From assembly GCF_030295745.1 (NCBI RefSeq), contig NZ_AP027291.1, positions 4,092,001-4,156,000 of the forward strand: 64,000 bases of DNA, in the 5' to 3' direction. Under the pieces are notes generated by a model. It saw nothing but the letters and a program-made list of their open reading frames with translations. It had not been told where the DNA came from and did not search any database. A program made the translations under genes and the position numbers. Source of the DNA: Mycolicibacterium sp. TUM20985 (GTDB lineage: Bacteria; Actinomycetota; Actinomycetes; Mycobacteriales; Mycobacteriaceae). Of the stretch, positions 1 through 8,018 are shown in pieces (positions within the stretch are counted from its first letter, which is position 1; the number at the start of each line of letters is the position of its first letter).

Positions 1-2
1 CG

Positions 3-506
3 AAGCAGAAGTACGCCATGTTCGACCAGTACTGGCAGAATCCCGAGGCCACCCTGAAGGCGTTCCGCGGACTCTGGTATCACACCGGGGATTCGGGGCG
101 ACGTCTGCCGAGTGGCCAGTTGCAGTTCGTCGACCGCAAGGCAGATGTGTTGCGCCGTAAGGGCGAGAATGTGTCCAGCTTGGAGTTGGAGGGCGCCATA
201 CGGGGCCTCCCGAAGGTCGCGGAAGTCGCCGTGATCGCGGTCCCGTCCGAAATCGGGGAGGACGAGATCAAGGCCTGCCTAGTGGTTCAACCGGGCGAAA
301 CCCTCTCTCCAGGCGAGCTGTTCGATGAGTTGCGTACCGCAGTCCCCTACTTCGCAATGCCGAGGTACGTCGAGGTCATGGACGCACTTCCGGTCAACGC
401 GATGAACCGAGTCCTCAAACACCTCCTGAAGACGCGGTCCAACGGCGACGGCGTATGGGACTTCGCCAACTTGGGGCTGACCGTGAAGGCCGACCAACGC
501 CGTTGA
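3..506 (+). CDS. Acyl-CoA ligase (AMP-binding family), C-terminal part; 5' end outside window
   Basis: This is the C-terminal third of an ANL-superfamily ligase that activates a carboxylic acid to its acyl-CoA with ATP. The frame is open to the left edge, so the start is missing. Visible family landmarks are WYHTGD, the hinge segment DRKADVLRRKGENVSS, the small C-terminal domain motif EVAVIAVPSEIGEDEIKA, and a terminal catalytic-lysine region (NAMNRVLKHLLK). The native-looking end (stop at 504-506) indicates the 3' end is intact. It points toward the acyl-CoA dehydrogenases at 16.1-18.2 kb, so it may be part of an acyl-CoA catabolic operon now separated by the zinc block. The substrate cannot be read from this fragment. 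Confidence 0.85.
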   Translation, partial: KQKYAMFDQYWQNPEATLKAFRGLWYHTGDSGRRLPSGQLQFVDRKADVLRRKGENVSSLELEGAIRGLPKVAEVAVIAVPSEIGEDEIKACLVVQPGETLSPGELFDELRTAVPYFAMPRYVEVMDALPVNAMNRVLKHLLKTRSNGDGVWDFANLGLTVKADQRR

Positions 507-1520
507 GCGTGGTTCACGGCATCTTCCGCCCGTACCGCTCGACGGCCCGGGATCCACCGACCTAGCACCGCGATCGAGGTTGCGGCCGATGAACACCAGC
601 CGGTTGGTGCGTCGTTCGTCGGCACCCCAGGGGCGCCCGTCGGTCCCGTCGAACAGCATGTGCACACCCTGGAAGACGTGCTGGCGGGTCTGGCCGTCGA
701 TGGCGAGAATACCCTTGCTGCGGAAGATGTCGACTCCCCGGGTGCTCAACAACTCACCCAACCACGCGTTGAGCTTTTCGACGTCGAGGTCGCCGTCGAT
801 CTGAAAGCCGACCGACGTCACGGTCAGGTCGTGCTGGTGATCGGTGTCGGTCAGGAACGCCGGGTCGTCGCTGAGGACGCGCTGCAGGTCGAAGGCGCCG
901 ACGTCGAGGATCCGGTCCAGGTCGATCTTGGCGTTCTGCGCGTGGATGATCTCGGCGCCGTGGTTGATGCCGCGCAACCGACGTTCCACGGTCTCGAGAT
1001 GCGCTGGGGTCACCAGATCGGTCTTGTTGAGGATCATTCGGTCGGCGAAGGCAACCTGTTCCACGGATTCGTTCTCGACGCCCTCGGGCTTGACTTCGTC
1101 GAGGTGGTCGAGCACGTGGGCGGCGTCGACGACGGTGATGATGGCGTCCAGCCGCAACTGATCGCGGATTTCGTCGTCGACGAAGAACGTCTGCGCGACG
1201 GGCGCCGGGTCGGCCAGTCCGGTGGTCTCGATGAGGATGTGGTCGAACCGGTCCCGGCGTCGCATCAAGGCTCCCAGGATGCGGATCAGATCACCACGCA
1301 CGGTGCAACAGATGCAGCCGTTGTTCATCTCGAAGATCTCTTCTTCGGAATCGAGCACCAACGCGTCGTCGATCCCGATCTCGCCGAACTCGTTCTCGAT
1401 CACCGCGATTCGCTTGCCGTGATACTCGGTGAGGATGCGGTTCAGCAGGGTGGTCTTGCCCGAACCCAGGAAACCGGTCAGGACGGTGACCGGCACACGG
1501 TCCTCAGTCGGCGTGGTCAT
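279..1520 (-). CDS. CobW/COG0523-family GTPase (putative zinc metallochaperone) with aberrant C-terminus
   Basis: This is a G3E-family P-loop GTPase thought to deliver zinc to client proteins. The Walker A GFLGSGKTT lies at about residues 16-24, the metal-binding CICC motif at 69-72, a Walker-B-like ETTGLADP near 100 and NKTD near 165. The CobW C-terminal domain runs to FIGRNLDR near residue 312. After that the sequence (about 100 residues) no longer looks like the family and runs antisense over the end of the acyl-CoA ligase. The native stop therefore seems lost by a rearrangement near base 575. The ATG overlaps the end of the upstream small gene, which implies co-transcription with it and with the split znuA-like gene. 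The GTPase core is clear. Whether the extended protein works is unknown. Confidence 0.85.
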   Translation of the reverse strand: MTTPTEDRVPVTVLTGFLGSGKTTLLNRILTEYHGKRIAVIENEFGEIGIDDALVLDSEEEIFEMNNGCICCTVRGDLIRILGALMRRRDRFDHILIETTGLADPAPVAQTFFVDDEIRDQLRLDAIITVVDAAHVLDHLDEVKPEGVENESVEQVAFADRMILNKTDLVTPAHLETVERRLRGINHGAEIIHAQNAKIDLDRILDVGAFDLQRVLSDDPAFLTDTDHQHDLTVTSVGFQIDGDLDVEKLNAWLGELLSTRGVDIFRSKGILAIDGQTRQHVFQGVHMLFDGTDGRPWGADERRTNRLVFIGRNLDRGARSVDPGPSSGTGGRCREPRSTALVGLHGQPQVGEVPYAVAVGPRLQEVFEDSVHRVDRKCVHDLDVPRHCEVGDCGTQLIEQLAWREGFARLNH

Positions 1521-1803
1521 GGTGATGCCCTTCGGGATAGTCGGTCAGGTGTTCTCCGAGTTCGGCCGACGAGACGTCGGCGGTCGATCTGGCGAACTTC
1601 CAGGTGCGTCGGGCGGTGCCCAGGACCGCGACCACCGTCTCCACCGGCGGGCAGCCAGGTTCGACGCAGGCCAACTGCTGCACCACCACGGTCGCCTCCG
1701 CGTCCAGTCGTAGCACCTCTGCGACAACGGCTTTCAGCGTTCGGACGTGGCCGGGGTCCGGTCGGGGTGCGGTCGACGCCGAGGATGCGCCACCGAGGTT
1801 CAC
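1504..1803 (-). CDS. Small conserved protein linked to CobW and zinc transport
   Basis: A protein of about 99 residues with a conserved core (TVVVQQLACVEPGCPPVE, then TARRTWKFARST) and a histidine-rich tail (EGHHHDHAD). Two cysteines in the core and the His/Asp tail could bind zinc. I recall similar small proteins next to CobW GTPases in actinobacteria, but no function is established. I place the start at GTG 1803, which overlaps the znuA-like stop as GTGA. An ATG at 1815 is an alternative. Its end overlaps the CobW start by 17 bases. It was probably translated in the order znuA-like, this gene, cobW. Confidence 0.7.
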   Translation of the reverse strand: MNLGGASSASTAPRPDPGHVRTLKAVVAEVLRLDAEATVVVQQLACVEPGCPPVETVVAVLGTARRTWKFARSTADVSSAELGEHLTDYPEGHHHDHAD

Positions 1804-2717
1804 GAACCCGCGCATCCCAAGCCCTTCTCGATTCGCTCCAGGTTGCCCGTCATGACCGACACGTAGTCCTGGTCCGGGCCGAGCGACCCCCGGGGGTCGA
1901 ACTCGAGTGCGGACAGCAGACTGATCTGGGCGCCGATCTCATCCGCGACCGTCTTGGACAGGTCATTGGGTAGGGCATCCTCGAAGAACACCGTCTTGAC
2001 GTTCCCCGCCTTGGCCACCTCGGCGATGGATTGCAGAGTCTTGGGATCGGGCTCCGCGTCCGGTGACAGGCTGGCGACGATCGGTACCTGCTTCAGGCCG
2101 TACTCGTCGGCCAGATAGCCGAACGCGGCGTGGCTGGTGACCAACTCGGTCGACTGGCACCCCACCAGACCGCGCCGGTAACTGGTGTCGAGGCCCTGCA
2201 GCTGCGTCTTGACAGCTGGCAGGTTCTCGGCCACCCGGTCGGCCAACGCCGGGGCGGCGGTGGTGATCGCCGTGGCGGCCGCATCGGCCATGGCCTGCAT
2301 CTGGACCGGTGACAACCAGATGTGCGGATCCTTGTTGCCGGCCAGGGCTTCCTTGCCGAGGTCGCCCGCCGCCAACAGCGTCAGGCCCGGCGCGGTGAGC
2401 AGGTCTTCGGTCGTCACGGACGGATCGAGTTCGCCGATGGCGCGTTGGACGTCGGGCTGAAAGTCAGCGCCCAGATAGAGCACCACGTTGGCTTGGCCAA
2501 GCTCCTTCTGTCCGTTCGCATCCAACGCGAGATCGTGCGGTTCGGTACCTTCCGGGGTCAGCGAGACCACCTCCGCGTCGTCGCCGACGAGCGCGGAAGC
2601 CAGCCACTGGATGGGGTAGAAGTTCGTCACCACGACCGGGCGACCCGCACTGGGAGTCTGACCTTTGTCGCTTGCCAGGGTGATGGGACCACCTGATTGC
2701 CAGGAGGATGGGACCAC
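1800..2717 (-). pseudogene. Zinc ABC transporter substrate-binding protein, 3' part (split by an IS21-like element)
   Basis: This is the mature domain of a cluster A-I (ZnuA-type) metal-binding protein. The family pattern is clear: VVVTNFYPIQWLASALVGDDAEV, the metal-ligand region GTEPHDLAL, a second ligand region KDPHIWLSP, TSHAAFGYLADEYGL, and a final FFEDALPNDLSKTVADEIGA region. The signal peptide is missing. The first residues (MVPSSWQSGG) are encoded inside the insertion sequence. The missing N-terminus lies beyond the element at 5310-5403. Removing the element and one copy of the target duplication restores one frame. The truncated protein lacks its export signal and lipid anchor, so it is unlikely to work in transport. 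Confidence 0.9.
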
Positions 2718-2718
2718 C
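2660..2718. repeat. Left end of IS21-like element: target duplication, terminal and subterminal repeats
   Basis: The GACCTT target duplication is at 2660-2665 and the 12-bp terminal repeat follows at 2666-2677. Two copies of a unit made of TTGCCA followed by ATGGGACCACC lie at about 2672-2693 and 2698-2718. Confidence 0.85.
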
Positions 2719-2726
2719 GTGGCGCG

Positions 2727-3527
2727 TTATTGAGGATGCTCGGCGGGGTGGTCTGGGTCAAGCTGGCCGGGCCGGGCGCGTTGGCGGTAGGACGGTCCTT
2801 CGATGACCAGGGTGTGGGCCGCCGCGGTCAGTCGGTCGATGGCTGATTGAGCCAATAGCGTGTCGGCGGTCATGGTCAGCCATTCGGCGGGTTCCCGGTT
2901 GGAGGTCACGATGGTGGTCTTGGTGCGGTGACGTTCGACGACGATTTCGTAGAAGTCGCTGGTTTCGGTGGCATCGAGCGAGCGCAGCGCGAAGTCGTCG
3001 ATGATGAGGACGTCAATCGCGGCCAGGCGGCGGATCTCGGTGTCGACGGTGTGGTCGAGTCGGGCTGCGCGTAGCCGGGTGAACAGTTTGTCGGCGCGAC
3101 CGAATATGACGGTGTGCCGTCGGCGAATAGCCATGTGCCCCAACGCTGTTGCCAAATGCGTCTTGCCTACTCCGACGGGCCCGAGGACGATCGCGGACTG
3201 GCCGGCGTCGAGGAACCGCAGCGAGGTCAGATCCCCGAGCAGGGTGCGGTCATAGCGGAGGTCCTCTTGTGCGGTCCAGGTGTCGAAACGCATGCTCGGG
3301 TCGAGTCCGGCTTTGGTCGCCCGTAAGGCGGCTGAGCGGGATTCGCGTCGGGATACCTCATCAGCCAGCAGAGTTTCGAGGAACCCGATGTGGCTGAGTT
3401 TGTGTTGGCGGGCCAGGGCGGCACGTTCGGGCAGGGTGTCGGCCAACGCGCCGAGTTTGAGTGCTTTGAGCAGTCGGAGCAGATCAGCGCCGACCGGGTC
3501 GGCGGCTGCGCGGTTGGTCGTGGTCAT
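2727..3527 (-). CDS. istB: IstB-like ATP-binding transposition helper
   Basis: This is the AAA+ ATPase of IS21-type transposition; it directs the IstA transposase to target DNA. It has an N-terminal IstB helical domain, a Walker A GPVGVGKTHLA near residue 116, a Walker B DVLIIDDFAL, sensor region TSNREPAEW and a C-terminal arginine-rich segment. At about 266 residues the length is normal. I chose ATG 3527, one base after the istA stop (TGA C ATG), rather than the upstream in-frame start at 3554. It is translated with istA. Confidence 0.93.
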   Translation of the reverse strand: MTTTNRAAADPVGADLLRLLKALKLGALADTLPERAALARQHKLSHIGFLETLLADEVSRRESRSAALRATKAGLDPSMRFDTWTAQEDLRYDRTLLGDLTSLRFLDAGQSAIVLGPVGVGKTHLATALGHMAIRRRHTVIFGRADKLFTRLRAARLDHTVDTEIRRLAAIDVLIIDDFALRSLDATETSDFYEIVVERHRTKTTIVTSNREPAEWLTMTADTLLAQSAIDRLTAAAHTLVIEGPSYRQRARPGQLDPDHPAEHPQ

Positions 3528-3528
3528 G

Positions 3529-5151
3529 TCAGCGGGTCTCCTCGGGTTGCGCATCGGCCACGACGGTCAATGATGCTGGGGTGTTGGTGAATTCGGATGG
3601 ATCACGCGAGAACCGGGTAGCTGACTGCCCGACCGCCCGGGGCAATGCCGGAGTGGTGGTTTCGGTGGCGCGTTCCAGCATGGAAGCGATCTTGTTGACC
3701 GAGACGACGTCGAGGTCCAACGCGAGTGAACATGCTCGATCGACGCGCTCAGCGCCGTAACGGCGCACCAGACCCTGGAGCCGGTAGACGGTCCGCATCC
3801 GGGTCCAGGGCAGCGGGTCATCGAGGATGCGTTCGGCGTAGATCCCGACATTCGGCCCGTGGCTGGCACACGCCGCGATCAACGCCGCCAAGTCCCGCAG
3901 CGCATAGCTGGCCTTGTGCTCAGGCAGATCATTGCGGTCGGTGCTGCGCCCACCTGCCGGTTGGCGGGGATGGACCTTCACCAGCGTGCCGCGGTGATAG
4001 AACTTCACCAGCTCGCTATCGGCGCGCACGTCCACCGTGGTGCCGATCCACTGCTCGGGCAACGAGTACAGGGCTTTGCCGACCTCGGCGTGGAAGTCGC
4101 GGTGCACCTTGACCGCCTTGAACACCGGCACGTCGTAGGCCCCCGGCACCGGCAGCAGGAGTCGCTGTTCTTCGGCGGTGAACACCTCCACCGGCCGTGC
4201 GCAGGTGGTGCCGTGGATGCGCATACCGGCCGTCCGCTCACACCACGCGGTCGCCGCCTGCTGCGCCTGCTCGAGACTGGTGAATGTTTCACCGTCCCAG
4301 AAGTTTCCACGCACATACTGCACCGTGCGTTCGACCCGCGGCTTGTCCTTGGGCGAGCGCACCCGGGCCGGGTCGGTGAGGAACCCGCCATGACCGGCGT
4401 AATCGAGCCAGCCCGCGGTGAACCGGGGGTTGACCGCATCGGCAGCGGCGATCACCGGTTTCAAGTTATCCGGGATCAGCACCGCGAAGACGCCGCCGAA
4501 GAACTCCCACGCCGCCTGAGCGCCAGCGATCACCGCCGCCAAGGTCTGCGAATACGACAACCACACGAACATGTGCCGGCTGTAGACGGCGGTGAAGATC
4601 AACGCGTGCACCTTGCGGCGACGACCATCACCGGTGTCGGTGAGCATCCCCAGGTAGCCGAAATCGATCTGGCATTCCACCCCCGGGTCGCCGTCGGCGA
4701 CTCGCACCGTGGTGTCCTTACGTCCGAAACCGCAACGTTCACTGGCGAATCGGTTCAACGTCCGATACGGAACCACACACCCTCGGCGGTCCAACAGCGT
4801 CGCGATCTTGGTGATCGTCAACGGCCGCGCCTCGCCCTCGCCGGCCACCCACGCGGTGATCTGCTCCTCGAATTCGAGCAGCCGATCCCAGGCCGCGCCG
4901 TGACCATCGGGGCGCACCGGGCGGACCGCTTCGGCGACCGCACCGATCAACCCGTCATCGAGCGCGCTGACATCGTCGTCTCGGCGCAGCCCCGCTGCCT
5001 GGGCGGCCTCCACGTAGCGGCGCACCGTTTTGCGGTCCACACCGCAATGCGCGGCGATCCTGCGGTACCCCGGCGCCGGTAACCCCACCACCCCGAGCCA
5101 CACCCGCAGCACTTCCCTGATCTCGTTCACACTGACCTCCCGAAAAGCCAT
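3529..5151 (-). CDS. istA: IS21-family transposase IstA
   Basis: A DDE transposase of about 540 residues. The N-terminal helix-turn-helix (VDRKTVRRYVEAA) should bind the terminal repeats. The integrase core has the catalytic acidic residues in ECQIDFGYLG (Asp), VLIPDNLKPV (Asp) and KDKPRVERTVQYVR (Glu). A beta-barrel C-terminal domain follows (YSLPEQWIGTTVDVRADSELV). I chose the internal ATG at 5151 (MAFREVSVNE). The upstream extension to 5259 is made of terminal-repeat DNA. No frame disruptions are seen, so the protein looks functional. Confidence 0.93.
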   Translation of the reverse strand: MAFREVSVNEIREVLRVWLGVVGLPAPGYRRIAAHCGVDRKTVRRYVEAAQAAGLRRDDDVSALDDGLIGAVAEAVRPVRPDGHGAAWDRLLEFEEQITAWVAGEGEARPLTITKIATLLDRRGCVVPYRTLNRFASERCGFGRKDTTVRVADGDPGVECQIDFGYLGMLTDTGDGRRRKVHALIFTAVYSRHMFVWLSYSQTLAAVIAGAQAAWEFFGGVFAVLIPDNLKPVIAAADAVNPRFTAGWLDYAGHGGFLTDPARVRSPKDKPRVERTVQYVRGNFWDGETFTSLEQAQQAATAWCERTAGMRIHGTTCARPVEVFTAEEQRLLLPVPGAYDVPVFKAVKVHRDFHAEVGKALYSLPEQWIGTTVDVRADSELVKFYHRGTLVKVHPRQPAGGRSTDRNDLPEHKASYALRDLAALIAACASHGPNVGIYAERILDDPLPWTRMRTVYRLQGLVRRYGAERVDRACSLALDLDVVSVNKIASMLERATETTTPALPRAVGQSATRFSRDPSEFTNTPASLTVVADAQPEETR

Positions 5152-5225
5152 GCCCGTGCCTCCGTGACTTGAACTGTCACGGCGATCGAACGGGCAAACG
5201 AAGAGACCACCGACGCGGCGCGCCG

Positions 5226-5315
5226 GTGGTCCCATAACTGGCAATCCAGGTGGTCCCATCCCACTGGCAAAATCAGGTCACAGTGGTCCCATGCTCATGG
5301 CAAACGACAGACCTT
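5226..5315. repeat. Right end of IS21-like element: subterminal and terminal repeats, target duplication
   Basis: Three copies, reversed relative to the left end, of the ATGGGACCAC...TTGCCA unit occupy about 5226-5304. The terminal repeat is at 5298-5309 and the GACCTT duplication at 5310-5315. Confidence 0.8.
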
Positions 5316-5403
5316 GGTCGCCGTCAGACGAACACGCGGCGATTGACGACGCCGCGACCACTGTCGACAGCAGGGTCGGGCCAAGCAGGTAGGCGACCTT
5401 CAC
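5310..5403 (-). pseudogene. Zinc ABC transporter substrate-binding protein, 5' part (signal peptide) cut off by the IS element
   Basis: On the minus strand, GTG 5403 opens a lipoprotein signal peptide (MKVAYLLGPTLLSTVVAASS followed by the lipobox IAAC), then SSDGDQG, where the insertion begins. A good ribosome site (AAAGGAG) sits 8 bases upstream. After the last native codons the frame runs into the element and stops (LSFAMSMGPL, stop). Joining this piece to 2659 and below gives ...SDGDQGQTPSAGRPVVV... in frame, which shows that both pieces are one gene. Confidence 0.9.
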
Positions 5404-5448
5404 GCCGAGTCTCCTTTGGTTGGTACGATGATCTCAACGCTATATGGA

Positions 5449-5461
5449 AATGATTGTCATT
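5449..5461. promoter_or_regulatory. Candidate Zur operator between the split znuA and a divergent gene pair
   Basis: AATGATTGTCATT is a perfect 13-bp palindrome (5-bp arms, 3-bp spacer) in an AT-rich spot. It lies 46 bases upstream of the znuA-like GTG (5403) and 60 bases upstream of the divergent ATG (5522). It shares the pattern AAyGATwrTCrTT with the palindrome upstream of the intact znuA at 13244. Assignment to Zur is an inference from the encoded Zur and the shared zinc genes. Confidence 0.65.
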
Positions 5462-5521
5462 AGCAACAAGGGCGACACCGGTGCCGCTTCCGGGCGCCGC
5501 GGACCGAAGGGAGTACTACCG

Positions 5522-5737
5522 ATGGACGCCGACGCCGACGCCGACGCAGCCGCGGACATGAGGACCGAATTCGAGTCCGCAGCAACAGAATTCAGACCGG
5601 CGCGCTTATCCTGGGACCCGATGTACGCGGCCTTCGCAGAGATCGCGGCTCCGGCGACCGCTCAGCGTGTTCTCGATACCCTCACCGTCACCTCGATGCC
5701 CAGCACCAGCGTGGTCGGCGCAGGAGTCACGTCGTGA
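5522..5737 (+). CDS. Small acidic protein of unknown function, first gene of a zinc-operator pair
   Basis: A 71-residue protein starting MDADADADAAADMRTEFES, with an Asp/Ala-rich N-terminus and a more ordinary C-terminus (TAQRVLDTLTVTSMPSTSVV). I chose ATG 5522 because an AAGGGAG ribosome site lies 8 bases upstream. An open frame upstream to 5444 would overlap the operator palindrome. It overlaps the next gene by GTGA, so the two are probably co-translated. No family recognised. The acidic N-terminus could bind metal weakly, but this is speculation. Confidence 0.6.
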   Translation: MDADADADAAADMRTEFESAATEFRPARLSWDPMYAAFAEIAAPATAQRVLDTLTVTSMPSTSVVGAGVTS

Positions 5738-6123
5738 CGTCACCGCACCGGGCCACCACACGTCCGTTCACCATTGCCCTCTGTATCAGTTGCACGAGCT
5801 CTGCGGATGTCGCTGTGCTGCAGGACCTTCGGAAGTCGATCCGACGGTGCGCCCACGGCGTGCTGGTCACCACCGGATGTTTACGGGGAACGATCACCTG
5901 CGCGACCCGCCCCCACGGGCCGGGCACAGTGCTGATGCTGCAGCCGTGCTCCGTCGAGCGCGTCCCATCCGGACCGACGCGCTGGATTGGGCCGCTCATC
6001 GACCTCGACGACCTCCGAGCCGTGTGTGACTGGCTGGAACGCGGCGAATGGGACCTGACCGTCTTGCCCACCCGGCTGCACGCGGAGCTCAACAGTGCAC
6101 GCGCCGTTAGCCACCGGAACTGA
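5734..6123 (+). CDS. Cysteine-rich ferredoxin-like protein of unknown function, second gene of the pair
   Basis: A protein of about 129 residues with a CISC pair near residue 18, then single cysteines in SIRRCAH, TTGCLRG, ITCAT and QPCSV, followed by an acidic helical C-terminus (PLIDLDDLRAVCDWLERGEWD). The spacing recalls thioredoxin-fold [2Fe-2S] ferredoxin-like proteins, or a zinc-binding relative; I cannot decide which. It starts at GTG 5734, overlapping the preceding stop. Its position at the putative Zur operator suggests production under zinc shortage. Confidence 0.65.
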   Translation: MTSPHRATTRPFTIALCISCTSSADVAVLQDLRKSIRRCAHGVLVTTGCLRGTITCATRPHGPGTVLMLQPCSVERVPSGPTRWIGPLIDLDDLRAVCDWLERGEWDLTVLPTRLHAELNSARAVSHRN

Positions 6124-6130
6124 GTATCAG

Positions 6131-6970
6131 CTACACCGGAAGCTGCCCAAGATAGGCGGTGATCCCCCGTGTGACGGCCGCCGCGTAGGTGACTCGACCG
6201 CCCGCACTCTCCATCTGCGCGGCCTCCTGCGCGTTCTTCATGTTGCCGCACTCGACTAGGATCGACGGGAAGGCGGCGAGGTTCAGACCGGCCAAGTCCG
6301 GGCGACCGTAGAGCCCGTCGGTTCCGAGGTACGTCGAAGGTTGAAGCCCCGCCGCAACCAACTGATCCCGCATGACCGTGGCGAACTGCACGGCCGGACC
6401 GGACTGGGCGCCGTTCAACGGCGGGTTCGAGTAGTTGACGTGAAAACCGTGGCCCGAGTGCGGACCACCGTCGGCGTGGATGCTGACGATCGCATCGGGA
6501 TGCAACCCATTGGCCATCGCGGCGCGTTGGTCGACGCACGGCCCCAGCGCGCTGTCGTCGCCCCGGGACATGGCCGTGCGAACGCCCAACTGGGTGAGCG
6601 CCTGTCTGATCAAGAGAACCACCCCCCAGTTGAAGGTGTGTTCGGCGAACCCGGCGTCGGTAGAGGTGCCGGTGGTCTGACATGCCTTGGTGCCGCCGCG
6701 CCCGGTGGGTACCTGGCGGTTGATGGACGCATCATTGGCACCGTTGTGACCGGGGTCCAGAAAGACGACACGACCGGCCACCGTGGGTGCGGCCACGGTG
6801 GTGGGTGCCGTCAATGTCGATGCAAGAGAGCCAAGTCCGATGACGGCAGGCGTCGCAGCGGCATACATGAGCACCTCGCGCCGGGAGAATTCGCCCCGGC
6901 GCACGCGAACGCAATGATCCTGCACGAACGACACCGTAGCGCCGTGACGATACCGAAAACTCGATGGCAC
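6131..6970 (-). CDS. N-acetylmuramoyl-L-alanine amidase (Amidase_3, Ami1/Rv3717-like), exported
   Basis: A zinc-dependent peptidoglycan amidase that cuts between muramic acid and the stem peptide. An N-terminal segment with twin arginines (SRREVLMYAAATPAVIGLG) suggests Tat or Sec export. The mature domain has VVFLDPGHNG (zinc His), an acidic segment before TFNWG, the SIHADGG motif (second zinc His) and a catalytic Glu in SILVECGNMKN. An inserted segment with two cysteines (GTKACQTTG and GPCVDQRAAM) matches the mycobacterial Ami1 type. The start used is GTG 6970; an internal GTG near 6934 is also possible. Because the enzyme uses zinc, its place in a zinc block is notable but may be chance. 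Confidence 0.88.
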   Translation of the reverse strand: MPSSFRYRHGATVSFVQDHCVRVRRGEFSRREVLMYAAATPAVIGLGSLASTLTAPTTVAAPTVAGRVVFLDPGHNGANDASINRQVPTGRGGTKACQTTGTSTDAGFAEHTFNWGVVLLIRQALTQLGVRTAMSRGDDSALGPCVDQRAAMANGLHPDAIVSIHADGGPHSGHGFHVNYSNPPLNGAQSGPAVQFATVMRDQLVAAGLQPSTYLGTDGLYGRPDLAGLNLAAFPSILVECGNMKNAQEAAQMESAGGRVTYAAAVTRGITAYLGQLPV

Positions 6971-7054
6971 GCCGCGGATCCGGCTGCCAGCTCCCTGAGA
7001 GCCAATGATCCGTTTTCGCCGGGTTGAGGTGGTACATCGGTGGCGCTGTGTTGT

Positions 7055-7942
7055 TCAGGTCCATGCCCGTTCGCGCCATCGCCATACGGAATCATCGAGG
7101 AAGTCGGCGAGGGTGCGCGGCGGGCGGCCCAGCAGCAGTTGCACGTCGTCTGTGAGCGGCTGGTTTCGGCCCAGCCGGGTCAGCGTGTACACCGCCGACA
7201 TGAACGCGATGGTCTTCCATCCGACCCGACGTCGCGCCAGTCGTGCCATGAAGCGAACGAGGCCGGGCCTGGCGTACCGCACCGGGCGTCCCAGCGCCGC
7301 GGTCAACGCGGTGGCGACCTCCGCCATGCTGAGCGCTGCCGGACCGGTCAGATGGTAGACCGCATTGCGGTGATCGTGGGGTGCGCGCAGCGCCACGGCG
7401 GCAACCTCAGCCGCGTCTCGAGCGTCGATGAACGTGGTCCGTCCGCTACCGGCCGGGATGAACAGCTCACTTCGTTCCACGATGTCGGTTCCGGGGGTAG
7501 AGACGGCGCGGTGAAGGTTCTGCATGAAGAAGCTGCACCGCAACACCGTCCACGTCATCGAACTCGCCCGCAGCGCAGCCTCCACCTTGTAGTGCGGGAT
7601 GAATCGCGCCCGGTCGGCGCCGCACACCGAGACGTACACCACGTGACGACATCCAGCCCGGTCGGCGGCCTGGATGAACGGGATGATCGCCGTCCGTGCC
7701 GCCGTGTTGCCCGGTAGCGGGAACAGCAGGAACAGACAGTCGACGTCGGCCAACGCCGACGGCCACGTGGTCGGATCGAGGAAATCGAGGGTGACGGCTT
7801 CGGGCTGCTGCGCGGCACCCTGACGTCGTGACCGGTCGGGGTGTCGGCTGCCCACCCGCCACGAGGGCATGCCTGATGCTTCGCTAAGGAGGTCGACGAG
7901 TTCATGGCCGACGTTGCCACTGGGACCGGTGATCAACAGCAT
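7055..7942 (-). CDS. NmrA/atypical SDR-type NAD(P)-binding protein
   Basis: A protein of about 295 residues with an N-terminal Rossmann motif (MLLITGPSGNVGHELVDLL), DVDCLFLLFPLPGN, a CRHVVYVSVCGADRA strand, and the NmrA-like regions CSFFMQNLH and TFIDARDAAEVAAVAL. These proteins lack the full SDR catalytic tetrad and act as redox sensors or as NAD(P)H-dependent reductases. The substrate is unknown. I chose ATG 7942 at the Rossmann strand; the frame is open further upstream but without family sequence. It faces away from the LpqL-type gene. Confidence 0.8.
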   Translation of the reverse strand: MLLITGPSGNVGHELVDLLSEASGMPSWRVGSRHPDRSRRQGAAQQPEAVTLDFLDPTTWPSALADVDCLFLLFPLPGNTAARTAIIPFIQAADRAGCRHVVYVSVCGADRARFIPHYKVEAALRASSMTWTVLRCSFFMQNLHRAVSTPGTDIVERSELFIPAGSGRTTFIDARDAAEVAAVALRAPHDHRNAVYHLTGPAALSMAEVATALTAALGRPVRYARPGLVRFMARLARRRVGWKTIAFMSAVYTLTRLGRNQPLTDDVQLLLGRPPRTLADFLDDSVWRWRERAWT

Positions 7943-8018
7943 TAAAGCCACTGTGCCACGGCGTCTCCCTCCGTCACGGCGGCGCCGGATGGCGCGAACC
8001 ACGGCTAACGTGGGGACC

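Larger units (their letters stand above)
2666..5309 (-). mobile_element. IS21-family insertion sequence (istA-istB), 2,644 bp, apparently intact
   Basis: The element carries istA and istB in the usual order on the minus strand. Its ends are near-perfect inverted repeats (TGTCGCTTGCCA at 2666-2677 and the complement of TGTCGTTTGCCA at 5298-5309; 11 of 12 match) and begin with TG as in IS21. Subterminal copies of a TTGCCA...ATGGGACCACC unit occur inside both ends, as expected for transposase binding. It is flanked by the 6-bp direct repeat GACCTT (2660-2665 and 5310-5315). The intact genes and duplications suggest a fairly recent insertion into a zinc-binding protein gene. Confidence 0.93.

Noticed and set aside
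660..1973. Long plus-strand open frame antisense to cobW
   Set aside because: It is the shadow of the GTPase gene; the composition is Val/Asp/Arg-rich with no family, and the opposite strand carries clear CobW motifs.
3859..5082. Plus-strand open frame of 407 codons inside the IS element
   Set aside because: It is antisense to istA, which has all catalytic motifs.
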